A stretch of 64,000 nucleotides of DNA. Origin: Vigna angularis (Eukaryota > Streptophyta > Magnoliopsida > Fabales > Fabaceae). The translations under genes were made by a program, and so were the position numbers. The notes below the pieces were generated by a model that saw only the letters and a program-made list of their open reading frames with translations, was not told the DNA's origin and searched no databases. Shown piece after piece: positions 1 to 11,766 of the stretch; positions within the stretch are counted from its first letter, which is position 1, and each line of letters starts with the position of its first letter. The stretch covers positions 22,622,289 to 22,686,288 of the forward strand of contig NC_068972.1 of assembly GCF_016808095.1 (NCBI RefSeq), given 5' to 3'.

Positions 1-2390
1 CATTTTTTTTTAACTTTTTGAAAGGAAAACAAGTATAAAAGTATGAATGTGATGCTTTTATGGTTATTTGCCAAAACTAAATGAATTTAGTATTAATAGA
101 ATTTTGTTAGGAATATAAAAGGTGGCTTTACCTTAGAACCTGTGACCCCACACCCATGGGCCCACCACTAGCCTACCTTCTTCATCAATGGTGGACCCAA
201 AAAATGGTTCTATGGCCAAAGGGTCCCACACACATGGGGACATACCTTTCACTTATTCCACCATGTTATTTATTTTCTCTTCCCAATTTTGCCTACTCTT
301 TGGATCCTTTTCATCATCACTTTTTTTATTGTTTAATAATGCCCAACACCTTAGTCCTAAAGCTCACTACTCAACTTCGGCATTTTGTTTTCTTAAAATC
401 AATAAATGTGGAACCACGTGTTTCTAATGTCTAGTTTAGTGGTAAAAACAGACCAAATAAATTTTGTATTTTTACAAACAAGAGGAACATTTTCTTTCTT
501 CGTGGAGTGGAATGTGTTGTACCATCTTTAGGAATGCAACGTGGATATCAATTTCAGAAGCATGCATTCATAAATGTCTAACAAAATAATTAAAGACAAT
601 ATTATCATATCCGAAAATCATCATGTCTTAACAAAAACTATAATATCATAATGTTTGTACTGTTTTTGTTTGAGCTTATGACACTCATTACCACAAACAA
701 AATTTTACATAGATCACCGTAATAGCGTCAGATTTTCATTGGTTGTCATTTTATGAGTTTTTTTTTTATGAAATTGGTGTATTTTTGGACTAAAATTACG
801 TAATTAGACAGGTTTTAAAAATATTACAGAGTTCATTGAATTATATAGTTAGGATAAATTACAATATTGTCCACTTTAAAGTTTCACTTATCATGATTTT
901 TTCCCTAAAAAGATTTATACATAGAAGAAAGAAAATATATTTAAACATGTCATTTTTTCATGTTGTATGGTTCATTTCCTAAATAAAAATAAATTGGAAG
1001 AGATCTTATATCTCTAGTTTACATTTTTTTTATCGTAATGAAATTGTGTGCAGGTACACAACTTCTTCTGAAATCGTGTTTTAATGCATGCAAAGTGTAA
1101 TATTTTTAAAAACTGTTCATTTACGTGAATTAGGCCTAAAAATACACCAATTTCGTTAAAAAAAACCCCCACTTTACGAATTAATTGGTAAAAGTAAATA
1201 ATAAGCAGTTAGAAGTGCGATAAAAAAGGATAATCGAGATGGTTAGTTGATCAAGTGTTTATGTGTGTTCCTTAATCTTAAAAAAAAAATCTATTCATAT
1301 ATGCTTTAAATTTAAAACTGTCCGAAAGATTTGTTTTACAAGTGTTCAAAACATCCACACTTTTCGTTCATTTTGATTGAAATAGACTTTTTGAATACCT
1401 ATATATTCTGAAACGAATGAAAAAATAGTCAATAAATACACGAAATACGAGGAGAAATACCAGTAAAATACATTTATTTTACATTTTAAAATTTATTTTT
1501 AACCTAGAAAAGTTGATTTTAGAAAGAATGTATTGGACTGAGAAAGTTGAAGTCCTAAGGGTTTATTTACTTACAGCCCAATCAGCTTAAAAATTTGACA
1601 CTTTACATCACATGATTACAAAAGTGAACCATTAAAACAAAAAGTTTTGGTTATATTTATGGTTCAGAACAGATTCATTGAGATCAGCCACCCCAAGAGT
1701 TTAATTAATGTGTCTCCATATCTTTTATTTATGCTAAATTTACCAATCTGTTTTCTTGAGAATGACATCAAACAACAACTAATTTTTCTCTTCAGCTTTG
1801 TGAAATAATGGAGTTGTGTTTGTGCAAACCAACTAACCAATTTGTTTTTTGTTATATAAGGACCGTGACCATGACAAGCTACCATTTTTTTTAATCTCTT
1901 AGCCTTTTCGCATGCTTCCTACAAGCCTTTGAAAAAAAAAATCAAAAGAAGCTTGCACTAATAGATTATTTCAAAAGCTCATACTTGATTCAAAATTTAA
2001 CCATTCCAATCATTCAAACGAAAAACTTTACCTTTTGTTATTATCAAATTAAAAGTCCACCAATTTTTTTTATATAGCGCTTACTATAAAGAGTTAATTT
2101 AATGCACATTAAATACATTTCAAATTATTTAATAATTATAAATACCTATTTGATATTGACCCATGTTATAAATGCAGCAAGTATTTATCTGAAACAGGTT
2201 AGTACTATCACATGTAGTGATATTTCATATTAATGGTTAAAGCGTCTATTCGATGATTTAGTAATTAAAGGATATGATTTTTTTTAAGAATATATAATTA
2301 ATGTATTTCTTAATGATTAACATTTTTTCAAATGTAATATAAACTTTATTTCAAGTGTATAAACAGAATTTAAATGTGTATATAATTAAA
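1..2390. other. AT-rich intergenic region
   Basis: No gene can be supported here. Short open frames near 156-434 are rich in unusual residues, lack family resemblance and have no splice context. The only structure seen is the inverted repeat at 770-1154, listed separately. The right end passes into the promoter of the ALKBH10B-like gene. Confidence 0.6.
770..1154. repeat. Inverted repeat with 59-bp arms, MITE-like
   Basis: The arm at 770-828 (starting gaaattggtgtattttt) is matched in reverse complement by 1096-1154, with roughly three quarters identity over 59 bp. About 267 bp lie between the arms. Poly-T runs flank both outer ends. No target-site duplication could be fixed and there is no ORF, so a non-autonomous foldback or MITE remnant is the best description. 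Confidence 0.5.
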
Positions 2391-2414
2391 TTATGGTGTC
2401 TTACGTTAGGCAGG

Positions 2415-2550
2415 CACGTGAAATGGTGGGTGTGAGAGGGTGCCACGTTAAGTGCAGAAAGGAGCTGTGGGAGGAGCTTGGTTTGGGTTGAGAGATTCAT
2501 AACATGACTACACATACATGCATTACATACATAAGAAGTGAGTATATAAT
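2415..2550 (+). promoter_or_regulatory. Probable core promoter of the ALKBH10B-like gene: G-box and TATA box
   Basis: A perfect G-box cacgtg lies at 2415-2420 and a second ACGT core (gccacgtta) near 2451. A TATA box, tatataat, lies at 2543-2550. Transcription would then start about 30 bp downstream, giving a 5' leader of some 115 nt before the ATG at 2693. Placement relative to the gene is the main support; no transcript was seen. Confidence 0.5.
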
Positions 2551-2692
2551 AAGGTCACTCACATTCACATAACAATACATATTCATAAACCCCTTTCATC
2601 TTCTTCTGCGTCTTCTTCAGCCTTTTCTTCCTTTTTCTTCCATTTGGGCCAAAACAACACCATTGCCTCCCATAATTGCCCGACTCAATTCC

Positions 2693-5600
2693 ATGGCGGC
2701 AGGCCCAACCTCACCCTCCGATCGACCCACCATGGCCCCTCCCCCAATGCTCATCTCCGACTCAGTCGCCAAGGACGCCATACTCGCTTGGTTTCGAGGC
2801 GAGTTCGCTGCAGCCAACGCCATCATCGACGCCCTCTGCGCTCACCTGGCCACCTCTTCCCACGACTATGATGCCCTCTTCGCAGCCATCCACAACCGTA
2901 GGCTCAACTGGATCCCCGTCCTCCAGATGCAGAAGTACCACTCCATTGCCGACATCACCCTTGAGCTCCGCAGAGTCTCCGACAGAAACCCCAATGTTGA
3001 CGACAAATCCAAATCTGACGAGAAAAAGACCTCGTCGGAGAGTTTAGTCGGAAATGGTGTGGCTGATGATCACGAGGAGTATGAATCCCCTGAGAGCGAG
3101 ATTACTGATTCAGGTGAATAAATTAAATAATTATTACTTTTTTACTTTTTTTTTAATTCCTCCAAATTGATGGAATTTAATTTTAAGAATTTATTTATGT
3201 TATTTATGTTATGTTAATTACTGAATGTAAATTCAAATGTTTTGAAAATCATTTGTTAATTACTGATAAAAATTGCAAAGTTTTCTCCAGGGTCTCTTGA
3301 CTGCAATAAAGCATGAAACTTTATCTGTTTCTCTTGAAAAAGAGTGATTTTCTTTTTGTTGTCATTCTTTTTTATGACTCCAGTTTCAGAGGAGGAAATT
3401 CCATCTGTGTTGTCAGATGATTGTATGGCTCAACAAATAAATGGGATGTGCGAATTTGTTTTACTGTTTCCTTTTGTGATAGTTAAATTTATGTTGCACC
3501 AAAAGTTTTACACCTGCTTAAGTTTAAAGCAAGGTAAACCATAGGTTAAGATTTTATTTTGTACTATCAAATATATTTAGGGTAAAAAAGGAACAGGGAC
3601 AATAGTATTATAGTAAATTAAAGTAATTAGACACGCAGGGCATGTGGTGGATAATTTCTGCATTACTTAAATGGGGTTTAGAGTTTTGAGAGCCACCAGT
3701 CATGAGGAAGCTTTAGGTGTAACTGTTTGGTGAGTGACAAATACTATTAAATGGCACACTAGGATTAAGATTGGAATTGGAAGCACAGATCTAGAACTGT
3801 GTGCGATAATTTTTATTACAGACAGTGGGACCATAATGATGATTTCTTGACGTCACTCTTTTATGTCGGGCGGGCCGGGTTTGGGCATTGGCTTGACCTA
3901 CTAGGTCATCCCCATCATCCTTTTGAGTTGTGACCTGTCCTAGATTGCTAGTTAACTTTGTCTTGTTTGCTCTTGGCTCAGTGATCCAAATCACATGAAT
4001 GATTTCTAATTAAGTTGCATGATGTATATATTTTACCAAACACCCTATAGCCATCGGGACTGGGTCTGAAAACTTTGCATGGGGATGTATATGTCTGATC
4101 ATAATTCTAAAAAATGAGTTATGTACATTATTTGAAATATAAGTAAAAGAAAATAAGCATATTGGTAAAACATTCTACTATAAAAAGTTTGGTTGAAGAA
4201 AAGAAAAAACAGTTGCAATTACTTGAGGTGAAAAAAGAGAATATGTTGAGTTGGCTGGTTGTATTTATTTGGAAAATAGATATGTTATTAATGTTTGCGG
4301 TGGCCTCCTCTTTTTGGCACTAAATATGCAATGTGAAAGTGGACTCACATTGGTGGTGGAAGACGACAAATGCTTCTTGACAGGTGTATGTCCAATGGTA
4401 ACGTCCACAAGAGTTGACTAAATCATAATAATAAAAAGACAATAAAGTAAATAGTATGCAGAACCTATGAGATTGATCATTCATTTAAGTTATCTGGGAA
4501 AATGTGGCGGGTGTATTTATGTTTAGGATGAAAAGAATTTTGTCGTTTTCGGAGTATTGAAATTTGCATGGAATTTTATTTTTGGTTCGATACGCAGGAT
4601 CTCAAGAAATGCAGGCTAATCCCATGAATATTAATTTATGTTCCAATCATGAACATTGTGAAGGACGTTCTGCGCAGTTTAAGTTGACTAAAGGTTTCAG
4701 TGCAAAAGAGTCAGTCAAGGGACATATGGTAAGTTCTTTTTCTCATACACTAAAAGTTACATTTGTTTTAATTACAAATAAGCTGATTAAGAGCTGATTG
4801 AAATTGGCAGGTGAATGTAGTAAAAGGATTGAAGTTATATGAAGACATTTTCACAGATTTAGAACTATGCAAGCTGACAGACTTCGTGAATGAGATTCAT
4901 GCTGCTGGCCAGAATGGGGAACTGTGTGGTAAAATGCCATTGATCTCTGAGTGTCTGTGTATTCTTGTTAATGACAATTTTTTAGACTAACGTTTGTTTT
5001 TGTTTTGACAATCATAATTTGTGTCTAATAAAATTTTTGTTATGACTATATATTTTCTTTCTTGTTTTTCTTTTACTTTTTTTTGTCCTCAATCACATGA
5101 TGTGATCAAACATAATGTCTAGTACAAGTTGTTTTTTTTGTCTACATTCTTAAAAATACTAACGAATCTTCATATGGATGTAGGCGAAACTTTTATATTA
5201 TTCAACAAGCAGATAAAGGGAAACAAGAGAGAGCTGATTCAGCTGGGTGTTCCAATATTTGGACAGATAAAGGAGGATGTAAAAAGTAAGATTATTAAAG
5301 AAATAGTCATCTCATATAACTGTTTTACTTTACAATATCAAATTTGATTATCCTGATTTCTGATTTTTTATAAATGACTTTAGTGATCCTCTTACAATTA
5401 TGTTTTACATTTTTAACTTCTTTTTTAAAGGCAATATAGAGCCAATTCCTCCACTTCTCCAAGGTGTCATTGATCACCTGATTCAGTGGCAGTTACTTCC
5501 CGAGTACAAAAGACCAAATGGTTGTATTATCAACTTTTTTGAGGAGGTAGACATTGCATACTTTTCTTCTTACTCCTCTTAAGTTCTATCCACTATTAGT

Positions 5601-6058
5601 CAAATAAGTACTATAATAATTTACAGTGGGCAATGGAATAACTGTTTAGAAATATGTATGTAATTGCATAATTTTTAGGGGGAGTTTTCTCAACCATTCC
5701 TCAAACCACCGCATCTGGATCAACCTGTATCCACTCTTCTTCTCTCTGAATCAACAATGGCTTTCGGACGTGTACTTATGAGTGAAAATGATGGAAACTA
5801 CAAAGGACCTCTCATGCTCTCATTGAAGCAGGGGTACATATTAAAGAACTTATACTCTTTGCTGTCCTATCTTCCATTTATTAATTAAGATTCTAGTCAC
5901 AATGCTGGATACAATGGAAGAAGTACCTTCAACATTTATAGGACAGAATGTAAGTGAAAAAGGTGAAGTGCCAAATTTTTAGAGAATGCAACTATATGTG
6001 CATATCATACTCATAATTGGGTTAGATTACATCTCTGCTTTCTTTTTGTCACAAAAGG

Positions 6059-6121
<63 letters not shown>

Positions 6122-7307
6122 ACATAATAGAAACAGAAGCATCTAAAACTAATCTTATTAGGTGCACATCTACGCACATAACAGAACATTATCAGCTTTT
6201 TGTTTCTTCTTGAGTATCAATCAAACCTGCAGACAATGAAGGGGAAGGACAGAAATAGAAGGGTCCAATCTAACCGTGTATAGTTTACGCCCTTTATGTC
6301 ACTAGTGTAGTAATTATATATTGTGTATTAAAGTGGGGATTTGCATTATGCATTAGATTGTAAATCAATAACAAAATAGTCTCATGTTCTAAGTTTGTTC
6401 TAAGTTTAAGCATCAAATTCTAATTGCAAAGACTTATTAAAGGCTGAAATTTCTTTTTGAGAATATCAAGTATGATGGTAACATTTGACAGTTAGTCCAT
6501 AGTTTCATGCCGTTTAATTATTAGAATTCGGTTTCATGTCTCACTGACGAGATAAGAGTTTTGTTATTAGTATTTGATTTCATTATCCAAGTATGGCCTG
6601 CATCCAGATTTACTGATAGGATTGACACAGAGGGAGACTTCAAATTTTTTTTTTTATTATTATTATAAGTATGTCAAGAAAATGTATAAAAAAAATTCTG
6701 TTTTATGTACAAAAAATTGCAGGATGTTATCTTGTGCAAGGACATTGAGCTTATTATACACAATAATGTCTTTTAATATGAATAACAACATCCAGTAACT
6801 TGGACTAAACACTTTTAATTTTGTAGGTCTCTTTTAGTGATGAGAGGAAACAGTGCTGACATGGCAAGGCATGTAATGTGTCCATCCCCTAACAGAAGGG
6901 TCAGCATCACCTTCTTCAGAGTGAGGCCAGATTCCAATCAATGCCAGTCACCAACTCTTGCTATGACAAATGCGATGACTCTGTGGCAACCTGGCATTCC
7001 TAGTCCATATGCTTTGCCAAATGGTGCTCTAAGTAGCTATGAGGGTATGGACATGATGCCAAAATGGGGAATGCTTCCCGGTCCAATGGTGATGCTAACT
7101 CCAATGCGTCCTGTGGCACTGACTCCTCGCAAACTTGCTGGTGGTGGTACTGGGGTGTTTTTGCCATGGAATGTGCCATCTAGAAAACCTGTCAGGCATC
7201 TTCCCCCACGGGCCCAAAAAGGGAGGCTTCTCACATTACCTTCACCAGTTGAACCCCAAATGGGAGAATCCACTTCTGAACCTAGCAGCATCTGTGTTGA
7301 AGGATAA
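2693..7307 (+). CDS. ALKBH10B: RNA N6-methyladenosine demethylase, ALKBH10B-like (2OG-Fe(II) oxygenase), seven exons
   Basis: Exons by GT-AG junctions: 2693-3113, 4598-4728, 4811-4928, 5184-5285, 5431-5546, 5679-5833, 6827-7307. The frame closes exactly and gives 507 residues, close to the Arabidopsis family member. The N-terminal part has AKDAILAWFRGEFAAANAI and RRLNWIPVLQMQKYHSIAD, hallmarks of the family. The oxygenase core includes FNKQIKGNKRELIQLGVPIFG and INFFEE. Likely iron ligands are H308 and D310 (PPHLDQP) and H363 (MARHVMCP), with R371/R372/R379 placed for 2-oxoglutarate. The C-terminus has the family signatures GGGTGVFLPW and PPRAQK. The ATG at 2693 is chosen because the frame upstream has only a TTG. 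In Arabidopsis the homologue removes m6A from mRNA and promotes flowering; that role here is inferred. Intron 1 is about 1.5 kb and intron 6 about 1 kb, the latter with a TA microsatellite. Confidence 0.93.
6062..6119. repeat. (TA)n microsatellite in intron 6 of the ALKBH10B-like gene
   Basis: About 29 uninterrupted AT dinucleotides are visible. It lies between exons 6 (ending 5833) and 7 (starting 6827), so length change would not alter the protein. Confidence 0.95.
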
Positions 7308-8185
7308 AGAGATGTTTAGTTCTGAAGCAGCCTTGGGTTTGAAAAAATGTGAATCAAGAAAGGTGGCTTCCGCGATTCAGCTATTTGCTCTATAATATGG
7401 AGCATTTTATCTTGTTGTACAAACATGGCCCCACCCCAGGTGCTGCAAGAGCAGTTTGGTTTTTTTTTTTTTTTTTGGACTCTTCCCTTTGAATAGATTA
7501 GAATCTAGTGATGTTTCAAATCGGTTTTCCATGTTAGTCAATCATGGCAAGAGCTCTAGTAGAGTACTAAGCCTTTCAAATTTGAAGAGTGTGAATTATA
7601 TCTGACGGTAGCATTTTGTAAGAATGATATTCTAAGTTAATTATATTTTGAGAAAAATCAATTTGCCTCTAATATGTTTAGTGAAGGATCATCTACTTGC
7701 TGTTGTTATCTATGCATTGTAAATTTCTTTTATCGGCTAGACAAGTAGCTACCTCTGGTCTTATAACTGGACACTCAACACATTTTCCATGATTTATATT
7801 ATTCATACAACACTCTTTATAACATTATCATCTTTTATACAGAAGTTGACTAAGATGCTATGCAACTCAATTCTCAATAATAGACTAAGGTTCCATTTCT
7901 TATTTCCAGGATATCCATGTTGCTGGTACTAAGCAGCTCATGCTATACTGCCTTTTCCTGTAATATATAATTCATAATTCATACTAATGTTCATTCTTGA
8001 TTACAGATTATGTCTGTTTCTTAATTTGCTAAAATTATGAGATCGTGAACAACATTTTGAAGGTGAACATCATTTTGAAGGTTCACTATCGGTATGCCTT
8101 ATAGCAGTCCAATTTTAAACGTATTCAAAACTGGCAGGACTTTCTGTTTAGGAGTGACTGTGAGGTGTACTCTATTTCCGACTTT
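7308..8185. other. 3' flank and spacer between convergent genes
   Basis: This follows the stop of the ALKBH10B-like gene. It begins with its likely 3' UTR, including a long T run near 7460-7477, and then AT-rich spacer. No coding sequence is seen. Confidence 0.5.
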
Positions 8186-8330
8186 TTCTAATTTGATTTA
8201 GTAATTTCTTGATTTTCTAATTTGATTTAGTAATTTCTTGATTTTCTAATTTGATTTAGTAATTTCTTGATTTTCTAATTTGATTTAGTAATTTCTTGAT
8301 TTTCTAATTTGATTTAGTAATTTCTTGATT
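8186..8330. repeat. Tandem repeat, 29 bp x 5
   Basis: Five head-to-tail copies of a 29-bp unit beginning ttctaatttgatttagtaat fill 8186-8330 with essentially no divergence. It lies in the spacer between the convergent ALKBH10B-like and BSD genes. Confidence 0.95.
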
Positions 8331-8411
8331 TTTAAAGACCTGCGGGAAACTCTTTGTTTATTCTGTTTTGATTTGATTGTTGACCATTACTCATGTTTCC
8401 AGATAGTGATA

Positions 8412-8534
8412 GTAACTCAATTTCATAAATGACTGTAACTCAATTTCATAAATGACTATGTAACTCAATTTCATAAATGACTATGTAACTCAATTTCATA
8501 AATGACAACGTAACTCAATTTCATAAAGGAGTAT
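8412..8534. repeat. Tandem repeat, 23-25 bp x 5
   Basis: Units start gtaactcaatttcataaatg at 8412, 8435, 8460, 8485 and 8510. The first is 23 bp and the others 25 bp; the last is diverged. This is a second array, unrelated in sequence to the one 80 bp to its left. Confidence 0.93.
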
Positions 8535-8816
8535 ATTACCGGTCGTGCTATAATCAGTTTGATCCATAAGTTGTCAAATAAGGGAGTCTCAAACATGGGA
8601 TAGTAAATGTGTCTTGCTGACAATGGTCGCCATATATTGATGAATAACCAAAATAAGAAACAAACAAAGAAACAGTTACATTTCATGCGTTTCCGGGACA
8701 GAACAAATAACATTACAACCTCCATCCCAGTTTCTAAAACGTATAATAGTAACACTAACAAATTTCTTTATGTGAAAATGACACTTACACCATACCCTTC
8801 CATTGCATCAAACATT

Positions 8817-10172
8817 TCAAACCTTGGGAGGCTCATCATCATCATCTTCAATGTCCCAACTCAAGTCTTCCTCTTCTTCCGCAGCACTAAATCGCTTCCG
8901 CAAATCAACTTTGCTTGTGCCACCACTATGCGATGTTTCCTTCACATCAATACTGCTAAGATCCTCAATATCATCCCAACCAAGGTCCTCCTCATCCCCA
9001 TCCTCATTTGCCGAGTGCTTAATTTCAACCACTGAGGAGTCATTACTTTTACTGGAAGATTTCTCATGACCACCCTCCGTTTCCTTCGCCTTCTCATCAG
9101 TTTCAGCTGCAGGATCATTCTTGCTCACACCAACATCCACTTTTGATGCCTCATCAACACCAGCCATCTCACCAACAATTTCAGATTTCTCAATATGTGG
9201 CTCCTCAACGGACTTATCTATCTTGTTGCCAACTTGCTCACTTTGCAATAAATTGTCTCTCTTTTCTACTTTAGACTCTTCTTCCACGTCCAATTTTTTC
9301 GTTCCCCCTTCATCGCCGGCAACGCGCAACTGGGTATCCACACTGTCCCCACCAACCTCTTTATTCAAAACCACAGGTTTAGCAACACCTCCATCCTCAT
9401 CTTCATTATCATCTTCAACTTCCCAACTCAAATCCTCATCCTCCCCAGAAATTCCACTCACAAGCCTAGCCCTCAGGTCTTCAGCTTTCTTGAGCTTATA
9501 AACCTTATAGTAATACCTATACCAGAAAGTGTCGTGATCCACACTGCTCGGAACAACTCTTTTGTAAACACTCTCCATATTATCATTCTCTCTGAAAAGC
9601 CCCTCCATTTCCTCACTTTTCCCCTCCAACGAAAACCCTAATTTCCATTCATTGAACTCACTCACATCCTCGGGCTCCTCGGAGTAAGTGCTAACATCAC
9701 CCTGAATCGCACGAATCTGAGCGTCGAACCTACTATACCGCGTCAAATCCAGGCTCTTCCTATTGGCGCTATTATTATCAGAATCAGAATCCAGATCGAC
9801 AGCGAGGATAGCGTCCTTACCTTGAGATATGATCTGAGCCGTTCCTTTGACGACGGTGTTTCCGAACTCGTCAATGACGTGACCCACGGTCCCGAGAGAA
9901 CCCTGCGCCACCTCAATTTCCTTCTTCAAACCGGTGCTGAATTCCTGCAGATCGCGACGGTAGGTCTCGATAATGGATTCCGATTTAGTTGTTAGGGTTT
10001 TCATGAAGCCGCCGAAATTCCAACCGTCGCCGACACCGACAACGGAATCGGTGGTATTCGATGGGGGCGGGGAATCGGGATCCGGGTCCTGGTCTCGCGG
10101 CTCATTGCTGGATCCGGATTCGGGTCGCGGAGGATCCGGGTCATCAAGGAAAACGGATTTGAAGAAATTCAT
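8817..10172 (-). CDS. BSD domain-containing protein, single exon
   Basis: An uninterrupted 451-residue frame starts at ATG 10172 and stops at 8817. The N-terminus (MNFFKSVF) is followed by a proline/aspartate-rich low-complexity stretch (about residues 10-40). A helical section follows at about 55-125. The BSD domain lies at about 171-238 and ends in the diagnostic aromatic run FWYRYYYKVYKL (216-227). The remaining half is highly acidic. It carries three copies of a short motif of the type EDLSW-acidic: one just after the BSD domain, one about 50 residues from the end, and one at the extreme C-terminus. BSD domains occur in the TFIIH p62 subunit, synapse-associated proteins and DOS2-like proteins. 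Plant members with this layout have no firmly assigned role, so function is left open. High GC for the region and lack of introns support one intact gene. Confidence 0.9.
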   Translation of the reverse strand: MNFFKSVFLDDPDPPRPESGSSNEPRDQDPDPDSPPPSNTTDSVVGVGDGWNFGGFMKTLTTKSESIIETYRRDLQEFSTGLKKEIEVAQGSLGTVGHVIDEFGNTVVKGTAQIISQGKDAILAVDLDSDSDNNSANRKSLDLTRYSRFDAQIRAIQGDVSTYSEEPEDVSEFNEWKLGFSLEGKSEEMEGLFRENDNMESVYKRVVPSSVDHDTFWYRYYYKVYKLKKAEDLRARLVSGISGEDEDLSWEVEDDNEDEDGGVAKPVVLNKEVGGDSVDTQLRVAGDEGGTKKLDVEEESKVEKRDNLLQSEQVGNKIDKSVEEPHIEKSEIVGEMAGVDEASKVDVGVSKNDPAAETDEKAKETEGGHEKSSSKSNDSSVVEIKHSANEDGDEEDLGWDDIEDLSSIDVKETSHSGGTSKVDLRKRFSAAEEEEDLSWDIEDDDDEPPKV

Positions 10173-11766
10173 ACGGAAGTGGAGAGAGAGGGATGATGGA
10201 GTGATGAGTAAGTAAGAAATTGAAGCATAACTAATTTATGATTCTAGAAAAGTGCGTTTGAAGCTTATGTGTTCTTTTACACTTCTAAGATAAGGTGAAG
10301 CAAAAATGCATTCTAATATTCTTTTTCTTTATTATTATATAATTCAACCAGTATCATTGTTTTTTACATATTTTTAGGTTGTGTTTGGTACTCAACTCAG
10401 TTCATCTAACACACTTTTGCCTTATTCTACTTACGTTACGAACCAAACTCGGTTTTTTTCTTATCTTAATATTGGTGTAAAGTGTTCCATCACCACATGA
10501 AATTATCTGTGGCAACCAAAGAATATATTGCTTTTAAAAATTTATTTTTCCTTTACCCTATTTATTAAAAAACAATTAAAAGTAATTTTTTATTAATATT
10601 ATCTTGATAGGTTCTGATTTATCAGCTTAATTTCTAAATACAGATATTAAAACATTAAATAATTATTTTAACATCCCATTTTACTATTGAATAAAATATA
10701 TTAAAAGTTTTAAATTTATTTTTTATCCCACTTTCTTCTTCACAAACGCCGCCACTGTTTCCTCCTTTCGGATTAATTATTTCGGTGTAGACGTTGGTGA
10801 AGGAAAAATTTGGAGACGGAGAATGAAAAAAATTACATTTTTAATTTAGTATTTCCGAATATGAAAATGTCTTTCAAAACACTAATTCAAAAAAATGTTT
10901 CTATATCCTAGATTCAGTATTTTGAAAGATATTTGTGGATCTAGTTTCAGAATATCTAATTTAGAAGGTAAAAAAAATACATAATTCAGAAGGCGAAAAA
11001 TTATATTTTAGATTGAATGTTGAAGAAGATATTTTTAAATTCAGAAATATATTATAAAATACTCATTCGAAAAAATATTTTTATATTTTTTAAATTGAGT
11101 GTTTGAAAAAAAAAATGGATTTGAAAATACTTTCTAGAATAGCCAATCCCTCAAAATATAAAAACATTTTATAGAATAAGTGTTCTCGAAGAGATTTTCA
11201 TATTCGAAAATATCTTCCAAAATGAGTGTTTTTGAATGTATTTCCAAAAAATTTAATCCAGGATATATTTTGTTTTATTTTCAGATCAGGTGTCTCATAA
11301 GGTATTTGAAAGTGTTTTTCGAAACATTCAATCCGTATAAAAATATTATTTTGGTATATTTTGTAAGACATTTTCGGATTCAAAAATACCTTCCGAAACA
11401 TCCCATTACTTTATATTAAGACCTGAGTAGATTTCTTATCAAACATTTTTCTCACAAAATGCGTTAATGAGTTATATGAAAGGTTTTCTAAACACGTTCG
11501 TGTTATTATTTTAAACAAATGTTACACGAGCTCTCGCTATCACGTACAAAATAGTGTTTTTTATAAACATGATAAAATGTATAAACATTATTCTAAAAAC
11601 ATGTATTAAAAGACATCTTACTAAATGTGTTCTTGAATCAAACCAATAATCACTAAAAAAAGTGTAGTTAGGAAAAGTCCTACACAAGCTAAACGATACC
11701 TTGTACCAAACAACATTTTTATACAACAATGAAACTTTTATGAACTTTTTGGTATTTATACTAGAA
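10173..11766. other. Intergenic region with degenerate tandem-like repeats
   Basis: Upstream flank of the BSD gene, then AT-rich sequence. From about 10840 to 11405 a loose pattern recurs: ttcgaaaa or ttccaaaa blocks followed by T-rich tails and gagtgttt-like words. Copies are too diverged to set a period by eye. Open frames here (for example 11180-11419 and its opposite strand) come from the repeats and are not genes. Confidence 0.45.

Noticed and set aside
156..434. 92-codon ORF at the left edge
   Set aside because: Composition is atypical for protein, a second overlapping frame of similar length exists, and no homology is recognised.
2663..2692. Upstream extension of the ALKBH10B-like frame beginning at 2663
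   Set aside because: The codon at 2663 is TTG. The first in-frame ATG is at 2693 and suits a eukaryotic start.
8471..8761. Minus-strand 96-codon ORF next to the BSD gene
   Set aside because: It overlaps the 25-bp tandem array, has no recognisable domain and lies in the 3' flank of the BSD gene.
9121..9501. Plus-strand 126-codon ORF inside the BSD gene
   Set aside because: It is a shadow frame of the acidic coding region (serine/threonine/proline-rich complement).
10840..11405. Heat-shock-element array (ttcnngaa words)
   Set aside because: The words arise within a degenerate AT-rich repeat far from any gene start, and spacing is irregular.
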